From assembly GCA_000827495.1 (NCBI GenBank), contig KN817564.1:124001-188000 (forward strand): a stretch of 64,000 nt of DNA. Reading direction: 5' to 3'. Shown here piece after piece: positions 52,620-64,000 of this stretch (position 1 is the stretch's first letter; every line of letters starts with the position of its first letter). Origin of the DNA: Hypholoma sublateritium FD-334 SS-4 (Eukaryota > Basidiomycota > Agaricomycetes > Agaricales > Strophariaceae). The notes under the pieces are model-generated. The model was not told the DNA's origin. It saw nothing but the letters and a program-made list of their open reading frames with translations, and did no database searches. A program made the translations under genes and the position numbers.

Positions 52620-55600
52620 TCAGTCGCTGTCGGTGTCCTCGGGTTTAGGCCCGCCCTCGCTGAGCCAGCGCAGCTTCCGCAGCCGGCGCCGTTCTTCCTG
52701 GGCCTTCTGCTGGTTGCGCGTTACCTTCTTTTTCTTCTTCAGGAGCGGGTTGCTGCCTGAGTCCTCCGCGCCGCTGCCTGCAGGTGTGCCCGCTGCCGAG
52801 GCCGCAGGGCTCTGCAGGCGCGAGCGCGACGGCGTGTTCGTCGCACTGCCCTTCTTCACCTCGAGGATGTCCTCGACGACGGACGTCTTTCCTTGCAGGA
52901 CGACGCGGCCGTTGTCGACATTCCAGATTTCGGGGCCTGGAGTTATGGATGAGCACCAACCTCCGAGGAGAAATCGCGGATTACATACATAACGATGAAA
53001 CGAATTCGTTGTTGTGCGAGATGATAACCTACGGCGAACACGTCAGACATTGCGGCGACACGTAACATAGAAAAGGGTAAACGTACCACGGCACCGGCCC
53101 ATTCCTTGATAGCAACGGCTAGACCACCAAGCGCCTCTCTGTCCAAGAAATTGCTAGGCTCATCGAGCACACAAATCTAAAAGGTATCAGTTAGCTACTG
53201 TGGCTGAGCATCACATGCAGTATAGCTACCTGGGGGTTGTTCCAGAGACAGGCGGCGATGACGAGCTTGATCTTTTGTCCTCCAGACAATCCCGAGATCT
53301 CATTATACTGGGCGATATCTCCGTCCAGGCCGATGTCCTCAAGATGCTTGCGCACGAGATGCGCCGAGGTGTCACGGGTGCCAGCGCCCTCGCGAGACGA
53401 CTCAATATCGTCGAACTGCTGCACGAGCTTCGTGAATCCCTTGTTAAAGAGGTCATCACGCGACACCCAGGTGTTGAACTTGTGGTCGTATCCGCGCCAC
53501 TTGACCTCGTACTGGAAGGACTTCTTGAGCTTCTGACGACCCATGATCATCTATGGAGGGCCGCATTAGTTTCGGTCTCCGGGATATGCGACAGTGCGAC
53601 GGACCTCTAGTTTACGCTTGCTTCCGTCCTTTCCGACCCACTCTTGGTCTAGTACAGCCTGTTCCTCGGCAGTGAGGACACGAGTAGCCTTCTCGAGGAG
53701 CTCACCTAGCAATCACGTATCAGTTTTCACCGTAAATAGATAGATAAAAAAAGACATTACGATCGTGTCCATCTTGGAAGCGCCACTGGATGTACTGAAT
53801 GGGCGTTTTCTCCAAGTGACGCTCAATATGATGCGTCGCATGCTGTGACACGTATCCGACACGCAGAGCCGGGTGCTTGTATACCGCTCCTTCTTGTGGG
53901 ACAGTCTCGCCCTGTACATCCTGTCAGTCGGGGAAGAGCAATAGAAAAATAAACAACACACAGTAAGGAGCTTGATCATCGTCGACTTTCCAGCACCGTT
54001 GGGGCCAACGACACCAACACGACTTGAAAGTGATAGCGCACAGCTGACGTTGTACATACTGGGCTTGTCGCGGCCAGGGTAGGTGTAGGTACAGTTCGAG
54101 AGCTTCAAAATTGCGCGGGTGTTGCTGCGCACGCCCATGAGCGAGCCTGGAGGGGGGAAGGAAAACTTGACGGAGGTCGCGGCTAAGGTGTAGTAGGACT
54201 TGGCCTCCGGCTTTTGGGCTACGAAGGCGGAGAGGTTTCCGGGGTAATATACAAGCTTTTTCGTTTCGTAGTGGATGATATCGGTGGTAACATTATCCAA
54301 AAATCTAGAACGGGGCACAGCATATAAGCCAGGTGTATGGATGAAAATTAACGGAATACGCATACCCTGAGTCGTGACTGATGACGAGGCAGGTAACGTT
54401 TTGTTGGGCCTTGAGGTATTCCTCCAGCCATTTCACAGAGTTGCGATCCAACTACACGGGAACGTTGAGCACGGCAGGCAAGACTATCAAGAAGCCTAAA
54501 AGCTTACATGATTGGTAGGCTCATCAAGGAGGAGTAAGTCCGCATTGTAAAGCATAGCTCTAGCGAGCTCGAGCTTCATCTTCCATCCACCAGACAGTCC
54601 CCCAACGGTATCCGCCTGGCGCTCGTCATCAAAGCCGACTTCAATGAGCTGGTCACGGATCTTGGACCTGGGCACATCCTTCAAGGCGGGATCTGCAACA
54701 AGATCAGGATTTATGGGTATACACCAAGAAAAAGAACGCACCTGAGGCAATGAAATCAATGATGCTCAACGAGCCATCCTCTCCCTGCAAAGAGTGCTCC
54801 ACCATCACACAGCGGAGAATGTCCTGGGGCGGGAAGTTTTCGACCTTTCCGTCGCGTAGCTGGCGCATCAGGGTGGACTTTCCGGATCCGTTCGTCCCGA
54901 GGATTCCGTAGCGACGACCGCGGATGAGGCGCAGCTTCGTGTGCGAGAGGAGGAGGAGAGCACCGTACGCGAGCGAGAAGAGCGTGTCGCATAGAAGCTC
55001 GCCTTCAGACTCGTCGTGGCTCTTGGCCACAGCATATTTGGCCTGTAACCGAAGTTAATAAGCGAACAGAAAATCAAGGGCAGATGGCATACCTTGTCGA
55101 TGGCGTTGTAGTGGTTAAGCACGGCCTCGGTGAACGCGGCGCTCTTTTCCTCGTCGGTCCAGACCGACATGTACAACGCAACGCAGCGCTTCCATAGCGC
55201 GGCATCGGTGAATTTGCGAGCGTAGACGATGTCCGCCACGAGCGCCGCAATAAACTCGAGCGAGGTGACCAGGGTGGGGTACTTGGGTATTTTAGGGCCG
55301 TTGGGGGCCTTGTTCAATGGAAGTCCCAGCTCGGCGGGGAGCATCGTCTTGAGGGCGGCAAGCACCGAAGCGACTTCGGCATCGACGTCGCGGTGAACCG
55401 GAGGCGGGCCGGCGGAGGAAGCACCGGATTTGAGGAGAGTCTTCAGCGCGGACTCACCGAACGCACGGACCTCGGGGAAGGCGGCGCCGGTGGCAATCTT
55501 TTGTACACCTTCGACGAGAGGGCTGAGGTATGTCGCAGCGACGTTGGGGTCGCGCACAAGCTTGACAAGATTGTCGATGACGACAACTGTGCGGCGTTGC

Positions 55601-56686
55601 ACCTCCATGCTTCTGTCATTGAGTGCGCGGAGGAGCAGGGGCACAAGAACAGCGAGCGCGGGAGAAGTGACTTCGGCGACGAAAGTGGTGCTGGAGAGCG
55701 CCTTAATGCAGGCAGGGACTGAGTCGGGCTGGATCATACACTTGACGAGGACGGGTATATGGGGTATAAGATCTGGGTTGGCCAAGGTAGCGCAGAGAGA
55801 TGTAGCGCATTTTACAGCGGCAGAGGAGACCTATACGAGCAAAAGATAAGCAAATGTTATATTTTTATACAGCGCGGTGGCAATCAATTGTGCCAGCTCC
55901 TTGGCCGAACTTTATGTTCCACACAATCTATCAGCAGTGCCACATGCTTGTATCGAGCAATCGATGGATTTCCCGCTGGCGATATGTGGAATGGTGATAA
56001 AAAGATGACTGACCTCTTGTTTAGTGTCGTGCATGGCAGATTCAACGTAGGGCAGGGTCGCTCCGAGCTCAGCGGCGACTGCGTCACGGGCTGAGGTGAC
56101 GAAGGGCTTGAAGGACTCGAGGACACCGACTTTGGTGCGCCATTTTCCGTTTTCGAGAATGGACTCAAGCTTACGGAAGACGATACGAGTAGACTCGGCT
56201 GGGAATAATTTTAGGATGGATTTGACGGCGGTGGTGGCGGCAGCGCGAACGACCTCGCCCTTGTCCATATAGAGCTCGAAGAGAATGGGGAGTGACGAGA
56301 GCAGGAGGGGGGCAGCGGGTACGCCGAGGATGGTGGCGAAGGAGTGGAATGCGATGGCAGCGGATTCACGCTCGAAGCCCGATTTCTTGTTGGCTGCAAA
56401 ATCCTGAAGGGTTTTAAGAACAGCATGGTTGCTGTAGGACACAATTTAGATAGGCCCCCCTAAAATGCTGAAAACGCACTCTAAAGACTGAAGTCCTTGC
56501 TTGGATACCTCACGGGCGAGTTTGTCGCCTGCAGCTTTGGCATCTGCAGGGTAGATCAGCAACCATCGGGGACGACATGGCGCAAAAGAACGTACCTGGG
56601 GCGGTGGGTGCAACGCGGAGGGCTTCGAGAAGAGGGGCGAAAGGGTTTGTCGTAGAGTCGGATTCAGGCATAGCAACTGGTGACAT
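52620..56686 (-). CDS. YEF3: Translation elongation factor 3 (eEF3)
   Basis: eEF3 is the fungal ABC-F ATPase that helps release E-site tRNA and supports eEF1A delivery on the ribosome. The N-terminal HEAT repeats start MSPVAMPESDSTTNPF. The first ABC domain shows ILGTNGSGKSTLMRQL, LSGGWKMKLELARAM and LLLLDEPTNH. The second shows [32 protein letters not shown] and VLDEPSNFLDREALG. Between its Walker A and signature lies a chromodomain-like insert (YEVKWRGYDHKFNTWV), typical of eEF3. The C-terminus is a lysine/arginine-rich tail, LLKKKKKVTRNQQ, ending PEDTDSD. A second in-frame ATG at 56671 is also possible. Roughly 1,040 residues and a dozen introns. The New1 paralogue is less likely, as no Asn/Gln-rich N-terminus is present. 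Confidence 0.95.
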
Positions 56687-57164
56687 TTGGTGCGGGGATA
56701 TACAATGCGGTTTCCAGAGAATGAAGAGCGAAGATAGAGATCAGAGTCGAGATTACTGAGGGCGTTACTGTAAAATCTAGCTGGGTGTTGGGTACGACGC
56801 TGGAGAAGGCAAATGGCACTGCAGAATGCTGCAGGCAGCGTCTAAGATGGAGGGCTGAGCAAAGGAGCACAGGCTTGCCGGAACAAAATGATAAAACTTT
56901 TGAGCACGTGCGTCTTCGATCGTCATCCTCGGAGTCGGGAGTGGGCAGATTAATATTGTACCTTTCGTCTATATTATGGTGGCATGGCTGGTCATAACAT
57001 CCCGTACAAATCACTTGTAAATTATGTACTTGATATTCTCAGAGAAAACGCTGTAGATGCAGTATCACAAAACGAAGATTTGCTCGGATAGGCGCTAATT
57101 TCCAAAAGGGGAACCAACTGGATCACTCGGATTGGCAAAGGGACGCGTCTCCCAACCTCCACAA
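56687..57164. other. Divergent promoter, eEF3 / PAC2
   Basis: About 480 bp between two divergent starts. A GGTGGCATG near 56979 resembles the proteasome element GGTGGCAAA in seven of nine positions, which is too weak to call. No gene is seen. Confidence 0.45.
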
Positions 57165-58112
57165 ATGACTTTCATCTACCCTACAGAGACATTCGACCAT
57201 CAAGGAAAGACTATACTTATTGTATGCCCCTAGCTTGACTATACTTTCTGTCACTGATATTCTTATCCAGCCTGTAGTTTCCACCGCCAATGTCGGCCAG
57301 CTAGCTGTCGATCTCATCATCGCGAGTCTCGCGCTCGAGCGCATTGCCATCTTTGCGCCTGAATACTGCGTCCCCGTCGTCGGCGCCCGCGAGGGCGGTC
57401 GCCCGGGAATAACGACGCCTCTCGAACGTGAGCGCCTCTCTGGCACATCTGGCGCGCAATGACACAATGCGTGCAAAGTGTACGGCAGCGCCGACGCGTC
57501 TTTTGTCGTTGTCCAGCAGCGGTCCCCCGTCCTCAAGGTATGAAGGCATGAATCTTGTACTTGAAGTCCCCAGCCTGAATCTGGACACAGGCAAAGAAGC
57601 AAGAATACACCGATGCCCTCTTTACCTTCATCAAAGCCTCCAAGTTCGGCGCCGTGCTCTTCATCTCAGGCATGGACCTCCTAAACCGCACAGACGCTCA
57701 AATGATGTGAGCCTAACCACCTCTCTCATGCACATGCCTGACAGCGTCCAGGACCGCAACGTACCAGCTTGTCCCGCCAAACGCGCCATCGCTTGAATCG
57801 AGCCCGCTCAAGACGCTGCTGACGCTCCCGATCCCTGTTTACACATCACCCACGGATGCGCGTAGCGCGCTCCCTACTATTCCGGGCGGCGGTCTCACCC
57901 GCCGCCTGCTCGCTTCTGTACCGCCTGGCTGGGCGATCCCGACAGCGAGTATCCTGCAGTTCGTTCTCGAGGGAGACAACCGCGCCGACGCGGGCTTCCT
58001 CGCTTCTGTTGTCACAAAGGTCGTTGGCGTGGACGTTGCGCAGTGGCGTCAGCCGGGCAGCTGGACGGACGGTCTATTCGGCACGCCCCACGACCAGACG
58101 CTCTACGGATAG
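57165..58112 (+). CDS. Proteasome assembly chaperone 2 (PAC2/PSMG2-like)
   Basis: PAC2 forms a dimer with PAC1 that guides assembly of the 20S proteasome alpha ring. The product starts MTFIYPTETFDHQGKTILI and, across an intron, reads PVVSTANVGQLAVDLIIASL, the conserved opening of PSMG2 proteins. It continues with an ALERIAIF and VPVVGARE core, SADASFVVVQQRSPV, KASKFGAVLFISGMDL and a C-terminal SWTDGLFGTPHDQTLYG. Four introns were traced. The length of about 250 residues is normal. The 5' end lies 478 bp from the divergent eEF3 gene, and the two are probably unrelated in function. Confidence 0.88.
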
Positions 58113-58544
58113 TGGCATACACCTTGCTTGAGATGACGAATGAAATTAGCATTTCAGAGCCTCAAAGGCGTAACTTGGTAAAAAAGGCAGTTAAGATTGC
58201 TGGCCCATTAGCATAATGTGGCCGGCTGCGCAACGCGGAGAATAAATGTGTGCATCTCCGTCTGACTGTAAGTCAAACCCGCAGCTGGTTTAACTGCCAG
58301 ATTGGGGGTTAGTATAAACATATGATTGGTGCGCGTCGAGTCGGCAAAAAAATCTAATAGTTATGGGTTTGGACGGGTTCGTGTTTCGCCTATCCTTGTG
58401 CATATTGCACTTTTTCACTGAAGAAGTCACCTGCACGACATATCTATAGTGGTAGTTGCATTTGTATAACATGTACATGCATTTTTGATATGGGGAGAAA
58501 ATAAATCCGAAAGCATAGTACACCGCCCGTCCCGCGGTGCGCAC
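58113..58544. other. Convergent intergenic region, PAC2 / RRP12
   Basis: About 430 bp of moderately AT-rich sequence hold the 3' ends of the two convergent genes. No other feature was seen. Confidence 0.5.
58241..58246 (+). terminator. AATAAA polyadenylation-like signal after PAC2
   Basis: An AATAAA hexamer lies 129 bp downstream of the PAC2 stop codon in an AT-richer stretch, a suitable position for 3'-end formation. Confidence 0.4.
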
Positions 58545-61500
58545 TCATCGCTTGCCTGTAATACCGCCCTGGCCTTTCTTCGAGCCCTTCGCCGCCTGCG
58601 AGAGGGACAGATAGGCATAGGGATCGACCCCGCCCTTTTTGACGTCGCCGCCCGCTTTCTGTATTGCCTATCAGCAACCCATCCACTCCAAACCGACACT
58701 ATGCTTACCTTGGCCTTGAACTCGTGCCCGAACTTGGGCTCGTCCTTGCGCTTCGGCTTCTTCGCCTTGGATGCGGCGGGCAGCTCCGCACCCGCGTCCG
58801 CCATCTCGACGTCCTGCGCCGCCTCCTCGCGCCGGCGCTTCTTCGTGTCTTTGTTGAACTTGATCTTCCCCGTCGGCCCGCGCGTGAACCCGTCGACGGA
58901 CGTCATGCCCTCGATGTACGCCGTGCCTGCGCCCGCCGCGGCATCCGCTGTTGCGGCGTCCTCCGCGTCCGAGTGCTCGTCAATGATCATCTTCCCGCTC
59001 TCTTCGTCTGTCTTGAAGCGCGCCGCGTCCTGCCCGGGCTTGCGGCGGTTCGATTTCGCGCCTGGCACAAAATCAGATTAGTAAGTGCGGTGCGATAGAA
59101 AACCGGACAACGCACTAGTGACCCGCGTGGCGGCACCTGCGAGCAGGTCCATCGGCTCGTCGTCGTCCATCTTCAGCCGCACGCCCTCACCCGCACGTCG
59201 GTGGTGCTTCGCCGACGCGACGGCCGCAGCCGGCGCCTCGTTCTCGTCGTCGCTGTCGTCGAGCTCGCTCTCACTACCATATAGCACATCCTCAAACGCG
59301 TCGCCCGCGCCCGCCTTCGCTTTAGCCGGCGCGTCATCCTCATCCTCGTCATCCTCGCCCGCCTCCGCGCGCGTCGCCTTCTTCCGCTTCGCGCGCTCCT
59401 TGCGCTTCTTGATGTTCACGAGCACCTTCGCCGCGTCCTCCTCGCCGGCGTGCGCATACACCGCGTCCCAGCTGAAGCGCCGCAGCATGCGCTCGAAAAT
59501 GTGCCGCACCTTGAGCTTGAAATGGTTCTTGTGGTCGTGCGACCAGCTGAGCAGCCCGGGCACGATCGCGGGCAGGTGCGGGCGCAGGAGGTCGAGCGGC
59601 AGCGTGTGGATCGCGAGCTTGACGAAACCTAAGATCGACTTGACGATCTCGCGGTTCGCGGAGGAAAGGAAGACGAGCAGCGTCGTCAAGATCTCGTTGT
59701 GCATCGTCGGCGAGATGGCGTCTGTACAAATACTCAGCGCTCTGTTACGACGAAAAGCGATGGGTCCAACGCACCTTTGAACTCAAACACAAGGCGTGAG
59801 ATAGCAGTGACAGTGGCACTGATCATATGCGGGCTTGCACCGGCAAGACCACCGGCGACCATCGTCATGAACTCCTCGATGTTAGCCGCAGCTGTAAAAT
59901 TACCTGCACGTCAAATCGGGTGGACAACAGGCGTAGACCGGACGCACCATCCTCGGCGCCATCTTCCTCCATCCCGTCAACCATACTCCTCTTTACGACA
60001 CCTCCGCTGCTCATCTTCTTTCCCATAGCAAGAATGACATCGAAGGCGGCGGTGCGCGCCTTCTCAGAGGGTTCCTTGGTGCCAAGGACGACCTCGGGGA
60101 TGAGCGACGGGATGACGTGCATGGAAGTCGGCGGCAGTAGCCCGACGAGCGACGCCAGCAGACTAAACCGGTCCTATCGAGATTGGATTAGTAAAGAGTA
60201 CACAGTGTGACCGTGCACCCGTAATACCTTCTTAGCCGCCGGCGTCAGCCCGACGGTCATCTCGTCCAGGCGCTTGAGGATGACCTCCGCGTTGACCGTG
60301 ACCTTCTCGCTGTCGACGAGCTTGGAAAGGATCTTGTACCCACGCTTCTGCGCGCCGTTGTCCTTGCAGCTGAGCACGTCCGACGCAAGGCAGAGCTCGA
60401 AGAGCGCCTGGCAGTCCGCGGTTGAGAGCGTGGGGAGAAGCAGCACGAGAATGTCTTGCGCAGTCGTCGTCATGTTCTCGATGTCCGCGACAACGCCCGA
60501 GCCGCCGGCGTTTTTCTGGGCCTTCGGGAGATTCGTCTTGAGGAGGTCAACGACTTTGATGAATGCGTTGTGGGTTTCCTATTGAGATCCAGTATGTAAA
60601 CTATCAAAATTATCACCTTGATGGAAAGAGGGAAACAAACCTGCAGGCCCGCTATTGACGCCCACGAAGTGATAACTTCACCAATCAGGCCTCTCGAATC
60701 GCGCCCGACGCTTCCGTAGACATTGAATAGTACAGCAAGCCAGCTCTCCACCTGCGTGCGCAGGAAGTCGACGTTCTGCTGTGCCTCTTCGCGTGTCAGC
60801 GACGAAGACGCCGTCAATTCAGGCTCTTCAGCGGCATTGGCAAGGGCCACATTCGAGTCAACCATAATTTTCAAGGCCTTCAAGATGGACGTGCGGAGGT
60901 CCGGGACTCCGTAGAGGAGTTGCGAAAGAAGTTGCGAAAATTCGGCGCCCAAGGACTGTGTAATATATGGAGGTTAATTGCGAACAATTTTGGTAGACAT
61001 TGTCAACTTGCCTCTTTGAGATCGGCCGTTCCAGTGCAATATCCTGCCAGTCCAGTCCACACTTGGCCGACGAGAACACTCCACACCTTCGCTTCCGAAG
61101 CGCGCCCCTTCGTCTCTGCTTCTTGCTGGAGGTTGAACATGCGTTCACTGAGAGGCACAAAATATGACACAAAATGCGACAGAGGCGACGGATGTGGCTG
61201 GGCAAGAAGAGGGAGGAGGAATGCACGGGGCTCCTCGCCGGGTTGACTACAAAATATTGAGAAAAACAATCACATCTTGCTTTGCAGAAAGAACGACATA
61301 CCGGGTCTCTTGCTCCAGATTTAGAGGCAGCATCTCCAGGAGGACAGCAGGGCCAAGAACACGCATAGCGACCGACAGAGTGGCATCGGCAGCCTCTTTG
61401 TATTCGAAACCTTTCGATATGCGCAGATCTGCAATCCGCAGAATGAGCGGACTGAGTAGCATCTCGGCTGCCGTTGGGGCGTCCCTGTCGGATCGGTACT

Positions 61501-62787
61501 GTAGGCTGGTGAGCAATGAAGATATTATCGACAGGATCTCGGGGATCGCGCGCGCATAGGTCAGCGAATCGAGCGCGGCGGTGACTTGCGCGATGATCTT
61601 GCGGATGGGCGAGGAGCCAGTCCTATCGGGGATTGCAGTTTCGATGAGGTCAGGCGTGAAGCAGGTGCTGACGGCGGTGAGCGCGGCGGCAGCGGCCTTA
61701 CGCACGCTGGCGTCGCTGGAGTCGAGGAAATTCCAGATACTTTTCCAGACTTTGCCCAGTTCGTGTGAAGCGGCCTTGGAGTCTACAGTGTTATAAGCGA
61801 CGATCGCACCGCCCAGGACATGCACCCAGCTGGCCGAGAGCACGAAGTCTGATTTTGAGGGAGGGGAGGAAAGGACGACTTTGAGAACTTCGGTCAATTG
61901 AGAGCCAATATTGCTGGACTCGTCTTCTACTGAGGCAGAGAAGATTTCGGACATGATGGAGTATGATGATTGCGAGAGGTATGTGTTTCCGAGGCGGGGG
62001 AGAGTGAGAAGAATACTGCTGATCGGAGGCAGGGTCTGGAAATAAAGATTAATATTTGACAAGATTGGAAATAGGTGACGATTACCTGCGAGGGAAGGTA
62101 TGGTACAACGGGCCTCAAAAAAGCAAGAACGTGGATGGCAATTTCCGCTCCTGGCGCGGGGGCGTGTTTAGCGCCTTTTCCTTTAGCGAAAGGGCCAGCA
62201 TTAATTTCTGTGATGCTGCTGAGAACCCACTCTGACACGCGCTCGGAATATGGGTGGTTAATGAGTGGTAGAGGAGGTTGCGCCAGGATATCTTTGACAA
62301 CTTCGACTGCCTTCCGCCGTACTTTTGGCCGTGGGTCGATGCAAAGTTGCAGGATCGAGGCGAACGTCTGACGCACACCCTGCACCTCTAGTTGGGTGCG
62401 GTCAAGGACGAGGAATATTGCATGATACAGCGACAGTTGTGATCGTAGTGCCGGCGCATGCTTGTTCAAAACGGGGAAGAGCGGTGCGGTAAGCGCAAGC
62501 AGAGTGTTAAGGTTCGAACGGATGACTGGGGCGGCAACAAAGGGCGCAACGAGGGCCAGGAGATATATTTCGGCCGGAAGTATCGATCCGTCGTCGAGCG
62601 AGATGTCTTTCTTCTGGATTGTGCCATCTAAAGTCGTGATCAAGGCGGCGAAATATGCGGTGGGAGCAAGTTCTGTGCCCTGGTCCTTGAATGTGGATTC
62701 AAGAGCGATGAGGAGATTTGCGGGAGTTTTCTGGTGTGGAAGGGAGGAAGACGTGTGTGGCCTGATTTTCGAGAGAGCGTCCTCCAT
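58545..62787 (-). CDS. RRP12: Ribosomal RNA processing protein RRP12
   Basis: RRP12 is a HEAT-repeat protein needed for maturation and nuclear export of both ribosomal subunits. The N-terminus MEDALSKIRPHTSSSLPHQK followed by TPANLLIALESTF and LAPTAYFAALITTLDG is the conserved opening of the family, which contains the NUC173 region. HEAT-like helices continue (KVRRKAVEVVKDIL, ASVRKAAAAALTAV). The C-terminus is highly charged with acidic and lysine blocks and ends in the family signature DPYAYLSLSQAAKG then GGITGKR. I start at ATG 62787. The frame is open upstream to at least 62832 with no ATG, so a missed short 5' exon is possible. Around twelve introns and about 1,250 residues. Confidence 0.92.
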
Positions 62788-62904
62788 CGCGACGAGTGAT
62801 GAGCAACGGCGCAGATGAGCAGCGCTATCCACTTTTTTTGCTTAGTCAGCTGCAGCATGTCGATCCGTGTCTAAATTAGGAACACGCGACTTACTCCCAC
62901 CCCC
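62788..62904. promoter_or_regulatory. Compact bidirectional promoter, RRP12 / GPAT
   Basis: Only 117 bp separate two divergent start codons. GATGAG hexamers lie at 62798-62803 and 62814-62819, 11-32 bp from the RRP12 ATG. GATGAG is the core of the yeast PAC element found at ribosome-biogenesis genes; its use here is inferred. The interval must hold both 5' leaders, or one transcript starts within the other gene. Confidence 0.4.
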
Positions 62905-64000
62905 ATGCCTCAAGGGACCCCGACGCCCTGGTCCTATGCTCTCATTCGGTACAGCCCTTTCTCCTCCCTAGCCACACGAGCTCATCGTCTGCCACAGCCT
63001 GCTCTTCAGATTCGTTCTCAAAATCTTCTACGGGACGATAGTCGTCGAGAATGGAGACGTCATACCGACGACAGGTCGACCCTGGTATGCTTTGCGTTCC
63101 CGTCTTGAATCTGTCTAATTGCGCCCCCATAGCATCGTCTGCGCCAACCACAGCAATTCTCTGACAGATGCACTGTACGCCCTCGCTCTTGCTCTCCGCG
63201 CACTGTCTCATGAACGATGCCAGCCTGCTCGTAACATCAATTCCTACACGGGTCCGCAGCTTCCCCCGTATTTAGAGCTGTCTCTCATCGCTCCTTAGAA
63301 ACGGAACATGCTACGCCTGACCGCTAAAGCTACACAATTTGGGCGGCGAACATTTACCAGTTGGCTCATAGAAGCAGCCGGCACGGTTCCCATCAAGCGA
63401 AGGAAGGACTACGCAGATGGCAGCGAGGCCGACAATTCACAGGTCATGGAGATGCTGATGCAGGTATTTCCCCCTCGTGCCCTGAAACCCAGTGCACCAC
63501 TGATCAACGTAGGCATTGGAACTCGGTGATGCAGTATGTTTGTTCCCCGAAGGAATGAGTCGGTACCATCCTACCATCGCGCCTCTCAAAACAGGAGGTT
63601 AGTACCTCTGCCAGGGTGAGTAAATGTGCTAACACTCACTGCAGTCGCGCGTATTGTCTCTGATGTTCTAACACGAAATCGTAACGACCCCGACTTTGAA
63701 ATTGATGTACTCCCGTGCTCCGTGACTTACATGTAGGTCATGCATTCTCTTGATCTCAGCACGTATCAATGTTCTATAAGGCACCGTCAGCATTTTCGCT
63801 CTGACGTTCTGGTAACTTTCCACGCACCTATGACTTTCTCTCCGAAGGCCAGTACATTCTTTGTGTCTTCGGCATGTTGCTGACGCGTACTACAGAACAA
63901 CCCCGAGTTGCTGGAGCCTGTCAACTTTGATCATATTCGCACAGTCACAGCCAAACTTCACGAAAAAATAAGCAGCGGCACATTCGACTCACCGTCTTGG
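62905..64000 (+). CDS. Glycerol-3-phosphate O-acyltransferase (Gpt2/Sct1-like), 3' end missing
   Basis: This ER membrane enzyme makes lysophosphatidic acid from glycerol-3-phosphate and acyl-CoA, the first step of glycerolipid synthesis. The start MPQGTPTPWSYALIR joins to SLLFRFVLKIFYGTIVVENG. Acyltransferase motif I is NHSNSLTDALL (NH-x4-D), and motif III is VCLFPEGMSRYHP (FPEG). SIPTRKRNMLRLTAKATQFG, a GTVPIKRRKDY segment and LEPVNFDHIRTV are typical of the fungal Gpt2/Sct1 proteins. At least seven introns were traced. The gene runs off the right edge, so the transmembrane and C-terminal regions are unseen. A dihydroxyacetone-phosphate activity is also known in this family. Confidence 0.9.

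Overview
This window is nuclear DNA of a filamentous basidiomycete, most likely a mushroom-forming (Agaricomycete) plant-matter decayer. The evidence is intron-dense protein-coding genes with short GT-AG introns of about 50-60 bp, fungus-specific genes (elongation factor eEF3, a Zn2Cys6 factor, a Scp160-type KH protein, fungal ATP sulfurylase with its APS-kinase-like tail) and a secreted AA9 lytic polysaccharide monooxygenase. I found no tRNA, rRNA, CRISPR array, intact transposon or secondary-metabolite cluster. All names rest on motifs and remembered family features; no search was run. Splice sites were read by eye and a few may be off by one alternative site.

Layout, left to right. 1-208: 5' end of a minus-strand NAA50-type N-acetyltransferase. 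1843-3532: cell-wall-integrity MAPK kinase (MKK1/2). 5278-6351: small Zn2Cys6 factor. 7378-9032 (-): secreted aspartic protease. 10101-10790: uncharacterised protein of about 150 aa. 11492-13435 (-): Pcl-type cyclin. 14064-15337: secreted lysozyme-like transglycosylase. 15764-18217: protein phosphatase 5. 18752-21470: U2SURP/SR140-like splicing factor. 21811-26106 (-): Scp160/vigilin. 26627-28717: ERO1. 29198-31037: uncharacterised membrane glycoprotein. 31664-36367: cohesin SMC1. 37336-39567: ATP sulfurylase. 39860-40430: BolA-like protein. 41065-42469: C2H2 factor. 43176-46652 (-): NDR/LATS-type kinase. 47304-48745: homeodomain factor. 49498-50882 (-): AA9 monooxygenase. 52620-56686 (-): eEF3. 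57165-58112: proteasome assembly chaperone PAC2. 58545-62787 (-): RRP12. 62905-64000: glycerol-3-phosphate acyltransferase, cut by the window end.

Most genes are unrelated housekeeping neighbours, as is normal for a fungal chromosome arm. Some themes recur: secretion and the ER (ERO1, Scp160, three secreted enzymes), translation and ribosome assembly (eEF3, RRP12, Scp160), MAPK/NDR/PP5 signalling, and sulfur or Fe-S metabolism (ATP sulfurylase beside BolA). Divergent pairs with shared promoters include Scp160/ERO1, eEF3/PAC2 and RRP12/GPAT, the last only 117 bp apart.

I see no single dramatic new system. The best leads are the two uncharacterised proteins, the divergent NDR kinase, the fungal secreted transglycosylase, a 5-nt microexon in PP5, and promoter motifs that fit their genes (an MluI-box palindrome before SMC1, ACGTGG elements before ERO1).
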